Origin: an uncultured Eubacterium sp.
Lineage (GTDB): Bacteria > Bacillota > Clostridia > Lachnospirales > Lachnospiraceae
DNA length: 54,229 nt
Assembly (NCBI GenBank): GCA_947642745.1
Contig: CANRTU010000031.1
Span: 1-54,229 of the forward strand
Direction of reading: 5' to 3'
Shown here: positions 33,489 through 42,990 of the stretch, piece after piece
Position numbering within the stretch: the stretch's first letter is position 1
Layout: the number at the start of each line of letters is the position of its first letter
The notes under the pieces: generated by a model
Database searches by the model: none
What the model was told of the DNA's origin: nothing
Seen by the model: only the letters and a program-made list of their open reading frames with translations
Position numbers and translations under genes: made by a program

Positions 33489-35045
33489 ATGTTTATGAAA
33501 ATACTTCGTATGATACGGCATGCCGTCCAGAAACTGTTCAGCCGTATGTTTGTAGTTGGACTTGGCATTCTTATACAGCTGGCCTGGCTGTTTTGCGTAC
33601 TTTATAGTTTCAGCGCCCAGTTTACGTTTGCCAATCTAATGATGACTATTGCAGGACTGCTTACGGCAGTATATGTGGTCAGCCGTCCCGGAGATCTGGC
33701 AGCGAAGCTGGCCTGGACGTTTGTGCTGCTAAGCGTGCCCATTCTGGGTATTACCATTTATGCGGTCTTTGGCCGGCCCGGTCTTACAAAACGCACCAGT
33801 GAAGCAATGGAAGCGGTAAACCGCAGAATCGGCCTGCATCTGGAACAGGCGCCGGATACAATGGCACGGTTAAAGGAATCGGATCAGGATGTATACCTGC
33901 AATCCACATATATTTTCAACTGGGCAAAGTTTCCTGCCTGTGAGCACACGGAGACGAAATACTATGCCTGCGGGGAAGATATGTTTGTGGACATGCTTGC
34001 GGCAGTAAAAGAAGCGAAGCGTTTTATATTTCTGGAATATTTTATTATCGCTCCGGGCGTAATGTATGAGCGGCTGTTAAAAGCGCTGGTGCGGAAAGTA
34101 AAACAGGGGGTGGAAGTGCGGCTGATATATGATGATATTGGCTGTGTGGGCACCCTTCCGGTGGATTTTACGTACCGCATGGAACGGCTGGGAATCCGCT
34201 GTGCGGTTTTTAACCGGTTCCGTCCGGTGCTGAGCATTGTCATGAACAACAGGGACCATCGGAAAATACTCATTGTGGATGGTATTTATGGATTTACAGG
34301 CGGTCTGAATATCGCAGACGAATATATTAACGAAAAACAGCGCTTTGGTTACTGGAAAGATACCGGAATCCGGCTGAAGGGACAGGCCGTATGGAATTTT
34401 ACAGCCATGTTTCTGGAAATGTGGGATCATATCCGTAAAGAAGAGGATGACTGTGAAACGTATCAGGCGCTGCTGCCGGAACTGGATACAGAGGAGCATG
34501 GCGTCGTCCAGCCTTACGGGGATACGCCGCTGGATCATGAGAAAGTCGGAGAAAATGTATATCTGAATATGATTTCCAGGGCAAAAAATTATATTTACAT
34601 TTACACACCATATCTGATCATTGACCAGGAAATGCAGGTCACCTTATGCAATGCGGCCAAAAGCGGAGTGGATGTGCGGATTGTCACTCCGGGTATTCCG
34701 GATAAGAAACTGATCTTTCTGATGACCAGATCCAATTATAAAGCGCTTCTGGACAGCGGGGTGCGGATTTATGAGTACACGCCCGGTTTTATCCATGCCA
34801 AATGCTTTCTGTGCGATGGGGAAACGGCTGCGGTGGGCAGTATCAACCTGGATTACCGCAGTCTTTATCTGCATTTTGAGTGCGGCGTCTTTTTATACCG
34901 CAGTGAGGCGGTGGCACAGCTGCGGGAAGATATGGAGCAGACATTTGCCTGCTCCCGTGAGATTTTAAAGGACGAATGGAAAGCGCCCGGATTGTTCCTG
35001 CGGATTGTACAGACAGTATTAAAGCTGTTTGCGCCGCTATTATAA
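33489..35045 (+). CDS. cls: Cardiolipin synthase (phospholipase D family)
   Basis: 518 residues. It condenses two phosphatidylglycerol molecules to cardiolipin at the membrane. Two N-terminal membrane segments (~18-38 and ~45-65, then the RPGDLAAKLAWTFVLLSVPILG stretch) precede the PLDc_N region. Two PLD active sites are then seen: DHRKILIVDGIYGFTGGLN, with His and Lys of HxKxxxxD, and HAKCFLCDGETAAVGSINLD. ATG 33489 is preferred (AGGAG four bases upstream); ATG 33495 is an in-frame alternative. Its 3' end overlaps the convergent carboxypeptidase gene by 6 bp. Confidence 0.94.
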   Translation: MFMKILRMIRHAVQKLFSRMFVVGLGILIQLAWLFCVLYSFSAQFTFANLMMTIAGLLTAVYVVSRPGDLAAKLAWTFVLLSVPILGITIYAVFGRPGLTKRTSEAMEAVNRRIGLHLEQAPDTMARLKESDQDVYLQSTYIFNWAKFPACEHTETKYYACGEDMFVDMLAAVKEAKRFIFLEYFIIAPGVMYERLLKALVRKVKQGVEVRLIYDDIGCVGTLPVDFTYRMERLGIRCAVFNRFRPVLSIVMNNRDHRKILIVDGIYGFTGGLNIADEYINEKQRFGYWKDTGIRLKGQAVWNFTAMFLEMWDHIRKEEDDCETYQALLPELDTEEHGVVQPYGDTPLDHEKVGENVYLNMISRAKNYIYIYTPYLIIDQEMQVTLCNAAKSGVDVRIVTPGIPDKKLIFLMTRSNYKALLDSGVRIYEYTPGFIHAKCFLCDGETAAVGSINLDYRSLYLHFECGVFLYRSEAVAQLREDMEQTFACSREILKDEWKAPGLFLRIVQTVLKLFAPLL

Positions 35046-36236
35046 AAAGAAAAGTCTTTTTATTAAATCCAGATAATAATCCCGGAAAGCGGCGTGTTCA
35101 ACGGTCTGTCCATAGAGGATATTAATGTGGCCCAGTTCTTTGTCTCCCAGGTAATAGGTAACCCTGCCGGCCGCTTCCCCTTTTCTGACCGGAGCTTCGG
35201 CATACTTTTTCAACTGCGTTTTTTTTGTTATTTTTGAGAGATCCTCGCCGGTGGTGCTGACATAGTTCATGCCGGACTCATATTCCAGCGGGACAGAAGA
35301 AGTCACCCCGCGCCGGACGGCCATATCCGGCAGGGGAGCCGGATCTTTGTCCTTGTATACACGACAGATGGAAAATCCGTAATTTAACAGTGTCTGGGCA
35401 TCTGCGAACCGAGCTTTCGGGTCTGGTGCGGCCAGCAGGACTGCGATCAGCTTTACGCCGTCTTTTTCGGCTGTGGCGGCCAGACAGAACTTTGCCAGAC
35501 CGGTGGAGCCGGTTTTTAAACCGGTGGCATAAGGATACTGGCGGATCAGCTTATTCGTATTGGTCAGACCGAACTCCTCGTCGCCCCTTCTGGTACGATG
35601 TATGATGTTTTCCATCCAGATCGTACAGTAATCATGGATCTTAGGATGTTTGTTCGAAAGTTCCCTGGCCATCAGGGCGATGTCATAGGCGCTGGTCAGG
35701 TGGCCGTCCGTATCCAGGCCGCAGCAATTGACAAATCTGGTGTCGTTCATGCCCAGTTCCCCGGCCTTTTTGTTCATCAGCGCCACAAATTCTGCTTCGG
35801 TGCCGCCAATATGTTCCGCCATAGCCACACAGGCGTCATTGGCGCTTGCGATACTGATGCATTTAATCATGGTTTCCACTGTCTGTGTTTCGCCGGCTTC
35901 CAGATATACCTGTGATCCGCCCATACCGGCGGCGTGTTCCGAAACAGTCACTTCGTCGTTAAGACTGATCTGTCCGCTTTCTATGGCTTCAAAGATAAGA
36001 ATTAAAGTCATGATTTTAGTAATGCTTGCTGGCGGGAGAGTATCGTGTTCTTTCTGCTGCCAGAGAATAGTCCCTGTTTCTGCTTCCATCAGAAGTACGC
36101 TGGGGGCCGAGACATTTATGGAAGGCAGAGTTGTATGTTCATCCTCCCCTGTCTGTGCCGTGATCACGGACGGATTGCAAAACAGGCAGCCAGAGAGCAG
36201 TATGAGTGTGAGAACAATGGATAAAAAACGCTTCAT
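35040..36236 (-). CDS. D-alanyl-D-alanine carboxypeptidase, predicted lipoprotein
   Basis: 398 residues, peptidase family S11. It trims the terminal D-Ala from peptidoglycan stem pentapeptides outside the membrane. Active-site motifs are S71-x-x-K74 (SITK), S131-A-N133 and K241-T-G243. The signal sequence ends in LLSGC with Cys17, a lipobox, so the enzyme is probably lipid-anchored instead of held by the usual C-terminal amphipathic helix. A C-terminal PBP5-like domain follows about residue 300. Convergent with cls; divergent from the phosphoesterase gene. Confidence 0.93.
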   Translation of the reverse strand: MKRFLSIVLTLILLSGCLFCNPSVITAQTGEDEHTTLPSINVSAPSVLLMEAETGTILWQQKEHDTLPPASITKIMTLILIFEAIESGQISLNDEVTVSEHAAGMGGSQVYLEAGETQTVETMIKCISIASANDACVAMAEHIGGTEAEFVALMNKKAGELGMNDTRFVNCCGLDTDGHLTSAYDIALMARELSNKHPKIHDYCTIWMENIIHRTRRGDEEFGLTNTNKLIRQYPYATGLKTGSTGLAKFCLAATAEKDGVKLIAVLLAAPDPKARFADAQTLLNYGFSICRVYKDKDPAPLPDMAVRRGVTSSVPLEYESGMNYVSTTGEDLSKITKKTQLKKYAEAPVRKGEAAGRVTYYLGDKELGHINILYGQTVEHAAFRDYYLDLIKRLFFL

Positions 36237-36358
36237 AGTGGAATACCTGAAATTCTTTTTAATAATTTAGTCACACATATGGAAAAATATACCTGGTTTA
36301 TGGTATGATCATGCAGTCACCGGGTCATTTCATTTACCGGGATGTGGAAAGAGGCACT

Positions 36359-37222
36359 ATGTATCCAATGATTCATATACTGGCCGCAGCCGGCGCCCTG
36401 TACGGGGTCTGGCAGTACCAGGAACTGAAAAAATTCCGGATAACGGAATATGTGACAAAAAGTCGCAAAATAAAAACAGAGATAAAGCTGGCGGTAATTG
36501 CGGACCTGCATTCGTTTTCGTATGGAAAGGACAATGAACGGCTGCTTACGCAGGTGCGCATGGCTCAGCCGGATCTGATTCTGGTGCCCGGGGATCTGAT
36601 TGTCCGGATACGTCCGGATAAGTACCGTATATCCGCCAGATTTGCGAAGCGGCTGATGAAAATCGCTCCTGTCATATACAGTAACGGCAATCACGAAAGC
36701 AGGGCGCAGCTTCCGGAAACAAAAGGCTGCGGGGCATATAAAAATTATTACCGGCGGCTGCGGCGGGCAGGGATTATATTTCTCAATAATGAGAGTCTGA
36801 CACTTTCGCTGCAGAAAAACCGGATCGTTGTCAGCGGTCTGGAAATTCCCCTGTCCTGTTATAAAAAAGGGCGGAAGGCACATTTAAATCCGGGGATTCT
36901 GGAAGAAAGTCTGGGAGCGGCATCCACAGAGAACCTGCAGCTGCTTCTGGCCCACAATCCGGAATTTGCCAGACAGTATGCAGACTGGGGTGCGGATATT
37001 ACCCTGTGTGGACATAATCATGGCGGGCTGGTGAATCTGCCTGGCATTGGCAGTGTAATCTCATCCCAGCTGACCCTGTTTCCGGAATACGACGCCGGGG
37101 AATTTACGATAAATAAGCGCAAAGTATACGTCAGCAGGGGACTGGGAACGCATACGTTTCATGTGCGTGTATTTAACCGGGCGGAGCTTGTAATCGTAAA
37201 AATTCTGCCAGAAGGGCAGTAA
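36359..37222 (+). CDS. Membrane-anchored calcineurin-like metallophosphoesterase (YkuE-like)
   Basis: 287 residues. One N-terminal hydrophobic segment (~3-17) anchors a metallophosphoesterase domain. Metal-site motifs are in order: ADLHS (DxH), PGDLI (GDxx), NGNHES (GNHE), LLLAHNPE (xxxH) and CGHNHGG (GHxH). This set resembles YkuE/LpxH-like enzymes that act on lipid or nucleotide pyrophosphates at the membrane; the substrate is not predictable. The start at 36359 has AAAGAGG upstream; the longer frame from 36305 lacks a site. Confidence 0.88.
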   Translation: MYPMIHILAAAGALYGVWQYQELKKFRITEYVTKSRKIKTEIKLAVIADLHSFSYGKDNERLLTQVRMAQPDLILVPGDLIVRIRPDKYRISARFAKRLMKIAPVIYSNGNHESRAQLPETKGCGAYKNYYRRLRRAGIIFLNNESLTLSLQKNRIVVSGLEIPLSCYKKGRKAHLNPGILEESLGAASTENLQLLLAHNPEFARQYADWGADITLCGHNHGGLVNLPGIGSVISSQLTLFPEYDAGEFTINKRKVYVSRGLGTHTFHVRVFNRAELVIVKILPEGQ

Positions 37223-37303
37223 CGGCACGGAAAGAGATTTTTTGCGCAGTCGTATATTATCGATTGATCAGTATATCCGGTCGTCCGGAAAGGAGCTGGC
37301 AGT

Positions 37304-38059
37304 ATGGAATTAACTGTAAAACTGGAAACTTTTGAAGGTCCGCTGGATTTGCTTCTGCATCTGCTGGAAAAAAATAAAGTAAGCATTTACGATATCCCCA
37401 TTGTGGAAATTACCGCCCAGTATCTTTCATATATCCGGGAAATGGAACGGCAGGATCTGGATATTATGAGCGAATTTATGGTCATGGCCGCCACCCTTCT
37501 GGATATCAAGGCGAAAATGCTGCTTCCGAAAAAGACTTCCGGTGAAAATAATGAGGAAGAAACTGATCCAAGGGCAGAACTGGTGCAGCAGCTGCTGGAA
37601 TATAAACTATATAAATGCATTTCCTATGAATTAAAGGACCGGCAGCTGGACGCTGACCGGGTGATGTATAAAATTCCTACCATTCCGGAAGAAGTGTCCG
37701 CTTACGTGCCGCCGGTAGATACCGGCCAGCTGCTGGAAGGAGTGACGCTGAACCGGCTGAATGCTATATTTGAAGCGGTCATGAAACGCCAGGCGGATAA
37801 AATAGATCCGGTCCGTTCGAAATTCGGTAAAATCGAGCGGGAAGAAATCTCCCTGGAAGAGCGGATAGCGGCGCTGGAACAGTATGCCGCAGAGCACAGG
37901 AACTTCAGCTTCCGGGGACTGCTAAAGCGGCAGAAGGGACGAATGCAGATCATTGTGACATTTCTTGCGGTTCTGGAACTGATGAAAGCAGGCAAGATCG
38001 AAATCTCCCAGGAACATGCCTTTGCGGATATCAGTATTACATCCAGAATAGCGGCGTAG
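37304..38059 (+). CDS. scpA: Segregation and condensation protein A
   Basis: 251 residues. ScpA is the kleisin that closes the SMC ring and compacts chromosomes for segregation. The N-terminal FEGPLDLLLHLLEKNKVSIYDIPI is diagnostic, and the C-terminal winged helix (~175-245, IVTFLAVLELMKAGKIEISQ) contacts the SMC head. GGAAAGGAG precedes the start. It is paired with scpB 155 bp downstream. Confidence 0.97.
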   Translation: MELTVKLETFEGPLDLLLHLLEKNKVSIYDIPIVEITAQYLSYIREMERQDLDIMSEFMVMAATLLDIKAKMLLPKKTSGENNEEETDPRAELVQQLLEYKLYKCISYELKDRQLDADRVMYKIPTIPEEVSAYVPPVDTGQLLEGVTLNRLNAIFEAVMKRQADKIDPVRSKFGKIEREEISLEERIAALEQYAAEHRNFSFRGLLKRQKGRMQIIVTFLAVLELMKAGKIEISQEHAFADISITSRIAA

Positions 38060-38214
38060 GTATCCGGCGGCTGGTATATGTTCCGGACACTGTATGGATC
38101 AACTGTAAGACAAATAAAATAAATCCAGATAAAACAAAAAAGATAAATTAAATTAAGATATTATATCATAAGGAGATTCTGCGGACAGAACACATCCGGC
38201 AGAAAAGTGAAAAT

Positions 38215-38976
38215 ATGGACAGTACTATGGACAGCATGGATCAGAACAGACAGGATGCAGTCTCCATACAGGACACAGAAGGAAAAGATCCGGAGACAAC
38301 AGGCGTACCGCAGGCAGACCATGGGACAGATACGGATATGGAATGCGTAGAAAGAAATGAACCAGATATCAGAAAAGCAGATATCAAAAAAACAAAAGAC
38401 GAAGAATCCCATGTCCCGGGACCGGAAGCAGTCATTGAAGCAATCCTGTTTACCATGGGAGATTCCGTGCCGCTGGAAAAACTGGCCTCTGCGCTGGAAA
38501 TAAGCGGGGAAGAGGCAGAAGCGGTTGTAAAACAGATGATGGAGCGCTATGAACAGGAAGACCGGGGAGTCCGTATCATTGAGCTGGACGGGGCTTATCA
38601 GATGTGTACGAAAAAGCAGCTGTATGAATATCTGATCCGGGTGGCCAGCCAGCCGAAAAAGCAGATACTGACGGATGTGCTGCTGGAAACACTTTCCATT
38701 ATTGCATACAAACAGCCGGTGACAAAGCAGGAAATCGAAAAAATCCGGGGAGTTTCCAGCAGCCACGCATTGAATAAACTGGTGGAATATGAACTGGTCT
38801 GCGAAGTAGGGCGGCTGGACGCCCCCGGCCGTCCGCTGCTGTTTGGAACTACGGAAGTGTTTTTACGAAACTTCGGGGTAAATTCACTGGATGAACTTCC
38901 AAGAATGGAACCGGAACAGGTGGAAGAATTCCGGCAGGAAGCGGAAGAAGAGCTGGAAATCCGGCTGAAAGTATAA
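38215..38976 (+). CDS. scpB: Segregation and condensation protein B with N-terminal extension
   Basis: 253 residues versus about 190 for typical ScpB. The core begins near residue 70 (EAVIEAILFTMGDSVPLEKLA) with tandem winged helices, ending around PLLFGTTEVFLRNFGV. ScpB dimers bridge the ScpA-SMC complex. The first 70 residues are acidic and probably disordered. The start is uncertain: ATG 38215 has no good ribosome site, while AAGGAG at 38170-38175 lies upstream of in-frame CTG 38179, which would add 12 residues. A later internal start is also possible. Confidence 0.92.
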   Translation: MDSTMDSMDQNRQDAVSIQDTEGKDPETTGVPQADHGTDTDMECVERNEPDIRKADIKKTKDEESHVPGPEAVIEAILFTMGDSVPLEKLASALEISGEEAEAVVKQMMERYEQEDRGVRIIELDGAYQMCTKKQLYEYLIRVASQPKKQILTDVLLETLSIIAYKQPVTKQEIEKIRGVSSSHALNKLVEYELVCEVGRLDAPGRPLLFGTTEVFLRNFGVNSLDELPRMEPEQVEEFRQEAEEELEIRLKV

Positions 38977-39015
38977 AAGATATGACTGATCACTTTTACT
39001 TATGTCCCGCGGCGG

Positions 39016-39036
39016 GCTGCTGTGCCGCAGCTTTTT
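39016..39036 (+). terminator. Weak terminator candidate after scpB
   Basis: GCTGC (39016-39020) and GCAGC (39027-39031), then T5; flanking G-U pairs may lengthen the stem. Confidence 0.4.
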
Positions 39037-39169
39037 CCGCTCCGGAGCATGGCGTTCCATCCCTGAAGGCTTTCTGCTTTCCGGGACGTTATTTTTCCAT
39101 GAAGTGAAAAACAGCATATTGCGCATATCAGCCGCATAAGATTGGATAACGATACTCTGGAGCGCATCC

Positions 39170-40570
39170 ATGAAACTAAAAAACATGAAAACAGGTTTTA
39201 TAAAACGGACTGTTATGAGACAGAGCAGTATGAAAAAGACTGATATGAAAAAGACTGATGTGAAACAGACCTTTTATCATATTCTGTGCCGCCTGCTGGC
39301 ATTCGCTCTTATCTGCGGCGTGACAGCCAGTCCTTCCACTGTCCGGGCTGAGTCTGGAAATCTTTCTTATCTTTCTTATGCCCCTGATCTTAAAGAAAGC
39401 GAACTCTATGCCCGTTCAGCAGTACTGATGGATGCTGACAGCGGGCGTGTTTTATTTGGCAAGGATGCCGGAAATCCCATGCCGATGGCCAGTACCACAA
39501 AAATCATGACCTGCATCCTGACACTGGAAGAAGCGGATCTGGAAGCCGTAGTCCCTGTATCCGCATATGCCGCCAAAATGCCGGACGTCCAGTTACATAT
39601 CGAAGAAGGCGAACACTACCGGCTGGGGGATCTTTTATATTCCCTGATGTTAGAGTCCCACAATGATTCCGCCGTAGCTATTGCGGAACATACCGGCGGC
39701 AGCGTGGAAGGGTTTGCCAGGATGATGAACGAAAAGGCGGCGTCCATCGGCTGTAAGGATACCTGGTTTATAACGCCCAACGGACTGGACGCTTCTGATA
39801 CGCTCACGCAGCCGGACGGCACGTCTGTGACAAAAGTCCATTCCACAACGGCCACGGATCTGGCCAGAATTCTAAGCTACTGCATCAAAAAATCTCCAAA
39901 GAAAAAGGAATTTCTGGAAATTACAAGAACGGCTTCTCATCAGTTTCACAACCTGGAGCTGGCAAAAGACGGCAGTACTTCCCAGGGGAGCCGCAGCTTT
40001 TCCTGTACGAACCACAATGCGTTTTTGCAGATGATGGAAGGTGCGCTGACTGGAAAGACCGGTTTTACCGGAAATGCCGGTTACTGCTATGTGGGAGCGC
40101 TGGAAAGCGACGGACGCACGTTTGTCATCGCACTGCTGGCCTGCGGATGGCCGAATAACAAAACCTGGAAATGGAAAGACGCCAGAAAGCTTTTTTCTTA
40201 TGGTATCAGTCATTACAAACAGACGGATATAACAGATTATGATTATGGCTTTACGCCGGTTGTGGTGGAAAACGGCGCCGGAGACGGCAGGCTGCTTGGC
40301 ACCAGGACACAGGTACAGCCAGTAGTCCGCCAGACGGAGCAGAAAATGCTGTTGTCTGAAAAAGATCAGGTGGAAATCCGCCAGGTGATGCCGGAACATT
40401 TAACGGCGCCAGTAAAGAAAGGAACGAAACTGGGAAGCCTTGACTATTATGTGAACGGAACCCGTACGGCGAGTATGCCTGTATATGCCGGTGCGGATGT
40501 GCGCAAACGTTCGCTGCGGTGGTATTTTGAGCTGGTACTTTCCAGATATTTTTATCCATATCTGGTATAA
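39170..40570 (+). CDS. dacF: D-alanyl-D-alanine carboxypeptidase (DacF-like)
   Basis: 466 residues, S11 family. An unusually long basic N-region (~35 residues with reiterated MKKTD units) precedes the hydrophobic core (35-55) and a cleavage site near VRAES. Active-site motifs: S108-T-T-K111, S163-H-N165, K296-T-G298. A C-terminal PBP5-type beta domain follows from ~370 and ends in an aromatic, probably membrane-associating helix. It trims peptidoglycan stem peptides outside the cell. It differs from the leftward S11 lipoprotein at 35040 in its anchoring. TGGAG precedes the chosen ATG by 7 nt. Confidence 0.93.
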   Translation: MKLKNMKTGFIKRTVMRQSSMKKTDMKKTDVKQTFYHILCRLLAFALICGVTASPSTVRAESGNLSYLSYAPDLKESELYARSAVLMDADSGRVLFGKDAGNPMPMASTTKIMTCILTLEEADLEAVVPVSAYAAKMPDVQLHIEEGEHYRLGDLLYSLMLESHNDSAVAIAEHTGGSVEGFARMMNEKAASIGCKDTWFITPNGLDASDTLTQPDGTSVTKVHSTTATDLARILSYCIKKSPKKKEFLEITRTASHQFHNLELAKDGSTSQGSRSFSCTNHNAFLQMMEGALTGKTGFTGNAGYCYVGALESDGRTFVIALLACGWPNNKTWKWKDARKLFSYGISHYKQTDITDYDYGFTPVVVENGAGDGRLLGTRTQVQPVVRQTEQKMLLSEKDQVEIRQVMPEHLTAPVKKGTKLGSLDYYVNGTRTASMPVYAGADVRKRSLRWYFELVLSRYFYPYLV

Positions 40571-40605
40571 TTTTTGCAATTGTTAAAAATATTAATAAAA
40601 TTCTA

Positions 40606-40634
40606 TTGAATAATCATGGAAAAAGCGTTACTAT
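40606..40634 (+). promoter_or_regulatory. Promoter of the sodium-pump decarboxylase operon
   Basis: TTGAAT (40606-40611), 17-bp spacer, TACTAT (40629-40634); leader of about 45 nt. Confidence 0.65.
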
Positions 40635-40685
40635 GTAAAATGACGGAATTTTTTTTAAGATTCAATATAGATGGAGGGCTAAAGA

Positions 40686-42122
40686 ATGAGTAATGGTAAT
40701 GATAACCAGGCGATGCAGCGGATCGCAGGGTTACTCGACGAAAACAGTTTTATGGAAATTGGTTCAATGATTACCGCCAGAAGTACTGATTTCAATCTGG
40801 CACAGACAGATACTCCTTCCGACGGTGTGATCACCGGACACGGTCTTGTAAACGGAAATCTTGTATTTGTCTATGCCCAGGATCCGTCCGTACTGGGAGG
40901 CACCATAGGGGAAATGCACGCTAAAAAAATTGCGGCCATATATGATATGGCAATCCGTATGGGCGCCCCGGTAATCGGGCTGATTGACTGCGCCGGCATC
41001 CGTCTGCAGGAGTCGGTGGACGCCCTGGAAGCCTGTTCCCTGATTTATGCGAAACAGGCGGCAGCTTCCGGCGTAATCCCGCAGATCTGCGGGGTATTTG
41101 GAAACTGCGGCGGGGGACTTGCGGTCATTCCCGCACTGAGCGATTTCAGTTACGCGGTTGCTGATAAGGCAAAACTGTTTATCAATTCGCCAGATGCCAT
41201 TGATGGAAACCGGAAAGAAAAATGCGATACTTCTGCGGCCTCTTATCAGAGCGCGGAAACAGGCACTCTGGACGGAACCGGAACAGAAGATGAGATACTG
41301 GAAAAAATCCGGGAGCTGGTATGTATATTGCCGGCCAACAATGCGGAAAGCGGCGCCTCCTCCGAGTGCATGGACGACCTGAACCGGGCCTGCGGGAGCC
41401 TGGATACGATGAAAGGAGATCCACGCTATGTATTAAGCGAGGTGTCCGATAATCATGTGTTCCTGGAAGTAAAAGCTGATTACGCAAAAGACATGGTGGC
41501 GGGCTTTATCCGGCTGGACGGCATGACTGTGGGCGCGGTGGCCAACTGTACGGAAATTTATGACGCACAGGGCAGTAAGATGGAAGAATTCGAACCGGTA
41601 CTTTCCGCAAGGGGCTGCAACAAAGCGGCGGAATTTGTCTCTTTTTGCGACGCCTTTGAAATCCCGGTACTGTCGCTGACCAATGCGAAGGGCTTTAAAT
41701 CTACCCTGTGTTCGGAGAAAAACCTGGCGAAAGCCCTTGGTCGTTTAACCTGTGCGTTTGCGTCTGCCAGCGTGCCAAAGATCAATCTGATTATGGACAA
41801 GGCTTATGGCAGCGCCTATGCGGTTATGAACGCCAAATCCCTGGGAGCGGATATCGTATATGCCTGGCCGGATGCGAAAACCGGCATGATGGATGCGAAA
41901 CTGGCGGCAAAAATCATGTATGCGGACGCTTCCGGCGACGTTATCGAAGAAAAAGCAGCCGCTTATGACGCATTGCAGGGCAGTGTGGAAAAAGCAGCCG
42001 CAAGAGGATATATCGACCGGATTATAGATTATCCGGAGACCAGGAAATATCTGGTGGCAGCCATTGAGATGCTGTATACCAAACGTATTGAACAGCCGGG
42101 AAAGAAACACGGAACAAAATAA
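40686..42122 (+). CDS. Acyl-CoA carboxyltransferase subunit (MmdA/12S family), divergent
   Basis: 478 residues, two crotonase-like halves of the biotin-dependent carboxyltransferase family. N-half: SDGVITGHGLVNGNLVFVYAQDPSVLGGTIGEMHAKKI and DCAGIRLQESVDAL. C-half: AKDMVAGFIRLDGMTVGAVAN, ALGRLTCAFASASVPKI and YGSAYAVMNAKSLGAD. The region normally reading LGGAxxHxxxSGV, involved in the CoA ester site, is degenerate here (residues ~175-205), so the acyl-CoA substrate or even activity is uncertain. ATGGAGGGC provides the ribosome site. It is first gene of an operon with OadG-like, biotin carrier, Na+-pump and pyruvate/oxaloacetate-type subunits. Family members act on methylmalonyl-, propionyl- or glutaconyl-CoA. 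Confidence 0.88.
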   Translation: MSNGNDNQAMQRIAGLLDENSFMEIGSMITARSTDFNLAQTDTPSDGVITGHGLVNGNLVFVYAQDPSVLGGTIGEMHAKKIAAIYDMAIRMGAPVIGLIDCAGIRLQESVDALEACSLIYAKQAAASGVIPQICGVFGNCGGGLAVIPALSDFSYAVADKAKLFINSPDAIDGNRKEKCDTSAASYQSAETGTLDGTGTEDEILEKIRELVCILPANNAESGASSECMDDLNRACGSLDTMKGDPRYVLSEVSDNHVFLEVKADYAKDMVAGFIRLDGMTVGAVANCTEIYDAQGSKMEEFEPVLSARGCNKAAEFVSFCDAFEIPVLSLTNAKGFKSTLCSEKNLAKALGRLTCAFASASVPKINLIMDKAYGSAYAVMNAKSLGADIVYAWPDAKTGMMDAKLAAKIMYADASGDVIEEKAAAYDALQGSVEKAAARGYIDRIIDYPETRKYLVAAIEMLYTKRIEQPGKKHGTK

Positions 42123-42140
42123 ATATAGAAGGATGACATT

Positions 42141-42911
42141 ATGAAGAAAAAATTATTTCTGATTATCAGTCTGTGTATGCTTGTATTAAGCCTGACTGCC
42201 TGTGGGGAAGATCCAAAAAAAGCAGATTACAACGGTGTCACCTATGACCAGCTGGAGTCCTCCAGCAAAAACCTGGCCAATTCACTGGTGGAGCTCTCCG
42301 ATGAAGATATCGGGCTTATCAAAGAAAACTCGGACGAACTTACCGTAGATCTTGTTACAAAATGGCAGGAGTTAAAGCCGCAGATTGGTGATTATAAAGA
42401 TTTTGGGGATTTTTCCATTGAAAAATCCGGCAAAACCCTTACAACCATGCAGACGTTAAATTTTTCAAAACGTAACGTAACGCTGACCTGTGTATACGAT
42501 TATCTGGAGATGGAAGTAACGGATATTACACTGGATGAAATATACACACTTGGCGAGACGATGCAGAAAGCAGCCATGAATACACTGATGGGTCTTGGAA
42601 CTGTGTTTTGCATACTGATTCTGATCAGTCTGATTATCTGGGGCTTTAAAGTAATTCCATATCTGCAGCAGAAGGCGGAAGCAAAAAAACAGCCGCAGCG
42701 GACGGAAGGAGCGGACCGGGCTTCTGAAATACAGGCGCTGACAAATGCGGTACAGATCGCTTCACAGCAGCAGGCACAGGCACAACAGCAACCGGAAGTA
42801 CAGGACGATCTGGAACTGATCGCTGTCATTTCCGCCGCAGTGGCAGCCGCTGCCGGAACAACTACAGATGGATTCGTAGTCCGTTCCATTAAAAGAAGGA
42901 GATCCAGATAA
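42141..42911 (+). CDS. OadG-family decarboxylase subunit fused to a lipoprotein domain
   Basis: 256 residues. OadG/gamma subunits are small single-span membrane proteins that hold the Na+-pump decarboxylase together. Here a signal with lipobox LTAC (Cys21) is followed by a ~120-residue extracytoplasmic domain, one membrane span (~147-168), a Gln/Ala-rich linker and a C-terminal DDLELIAVISAAVAAAAG segment. That segment is typical of OadG-family C-termini. Classical OadG lacks the lipoprotein part. It lies 18 bp after the carboxyltransferase gene. Confidence 0.85.
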   Translation: MKKKLFLIISLCMLVLSLTACGEDPKKADYNGVTYDQLESSSKNLANSLVELSDEDIGLIKENSDELTVDLVTKWQELKPQIGDYKDFGDFSIEKSGKTLTTMQTLNFSKRNVTLTCVYDYLEMEVTDITLDEIYTLGETMQKAAMNTLMGLGTVFCILILISLIIWGFKVIPYLQQKAEAKKQPQRTEGADRASEIQALTNAVQIASQQQAQAQQQPEVQDDLELIAVISAAVAAAAGTTTDGFVVRSIKRRRSR

Positions 42912-42990
42912 ACGTAAAATTACTATAAGAGCTATAAAATAGAAATTGAATGAAATAGAAATACTATTGTCAATTACAGGAGGAAATAAA

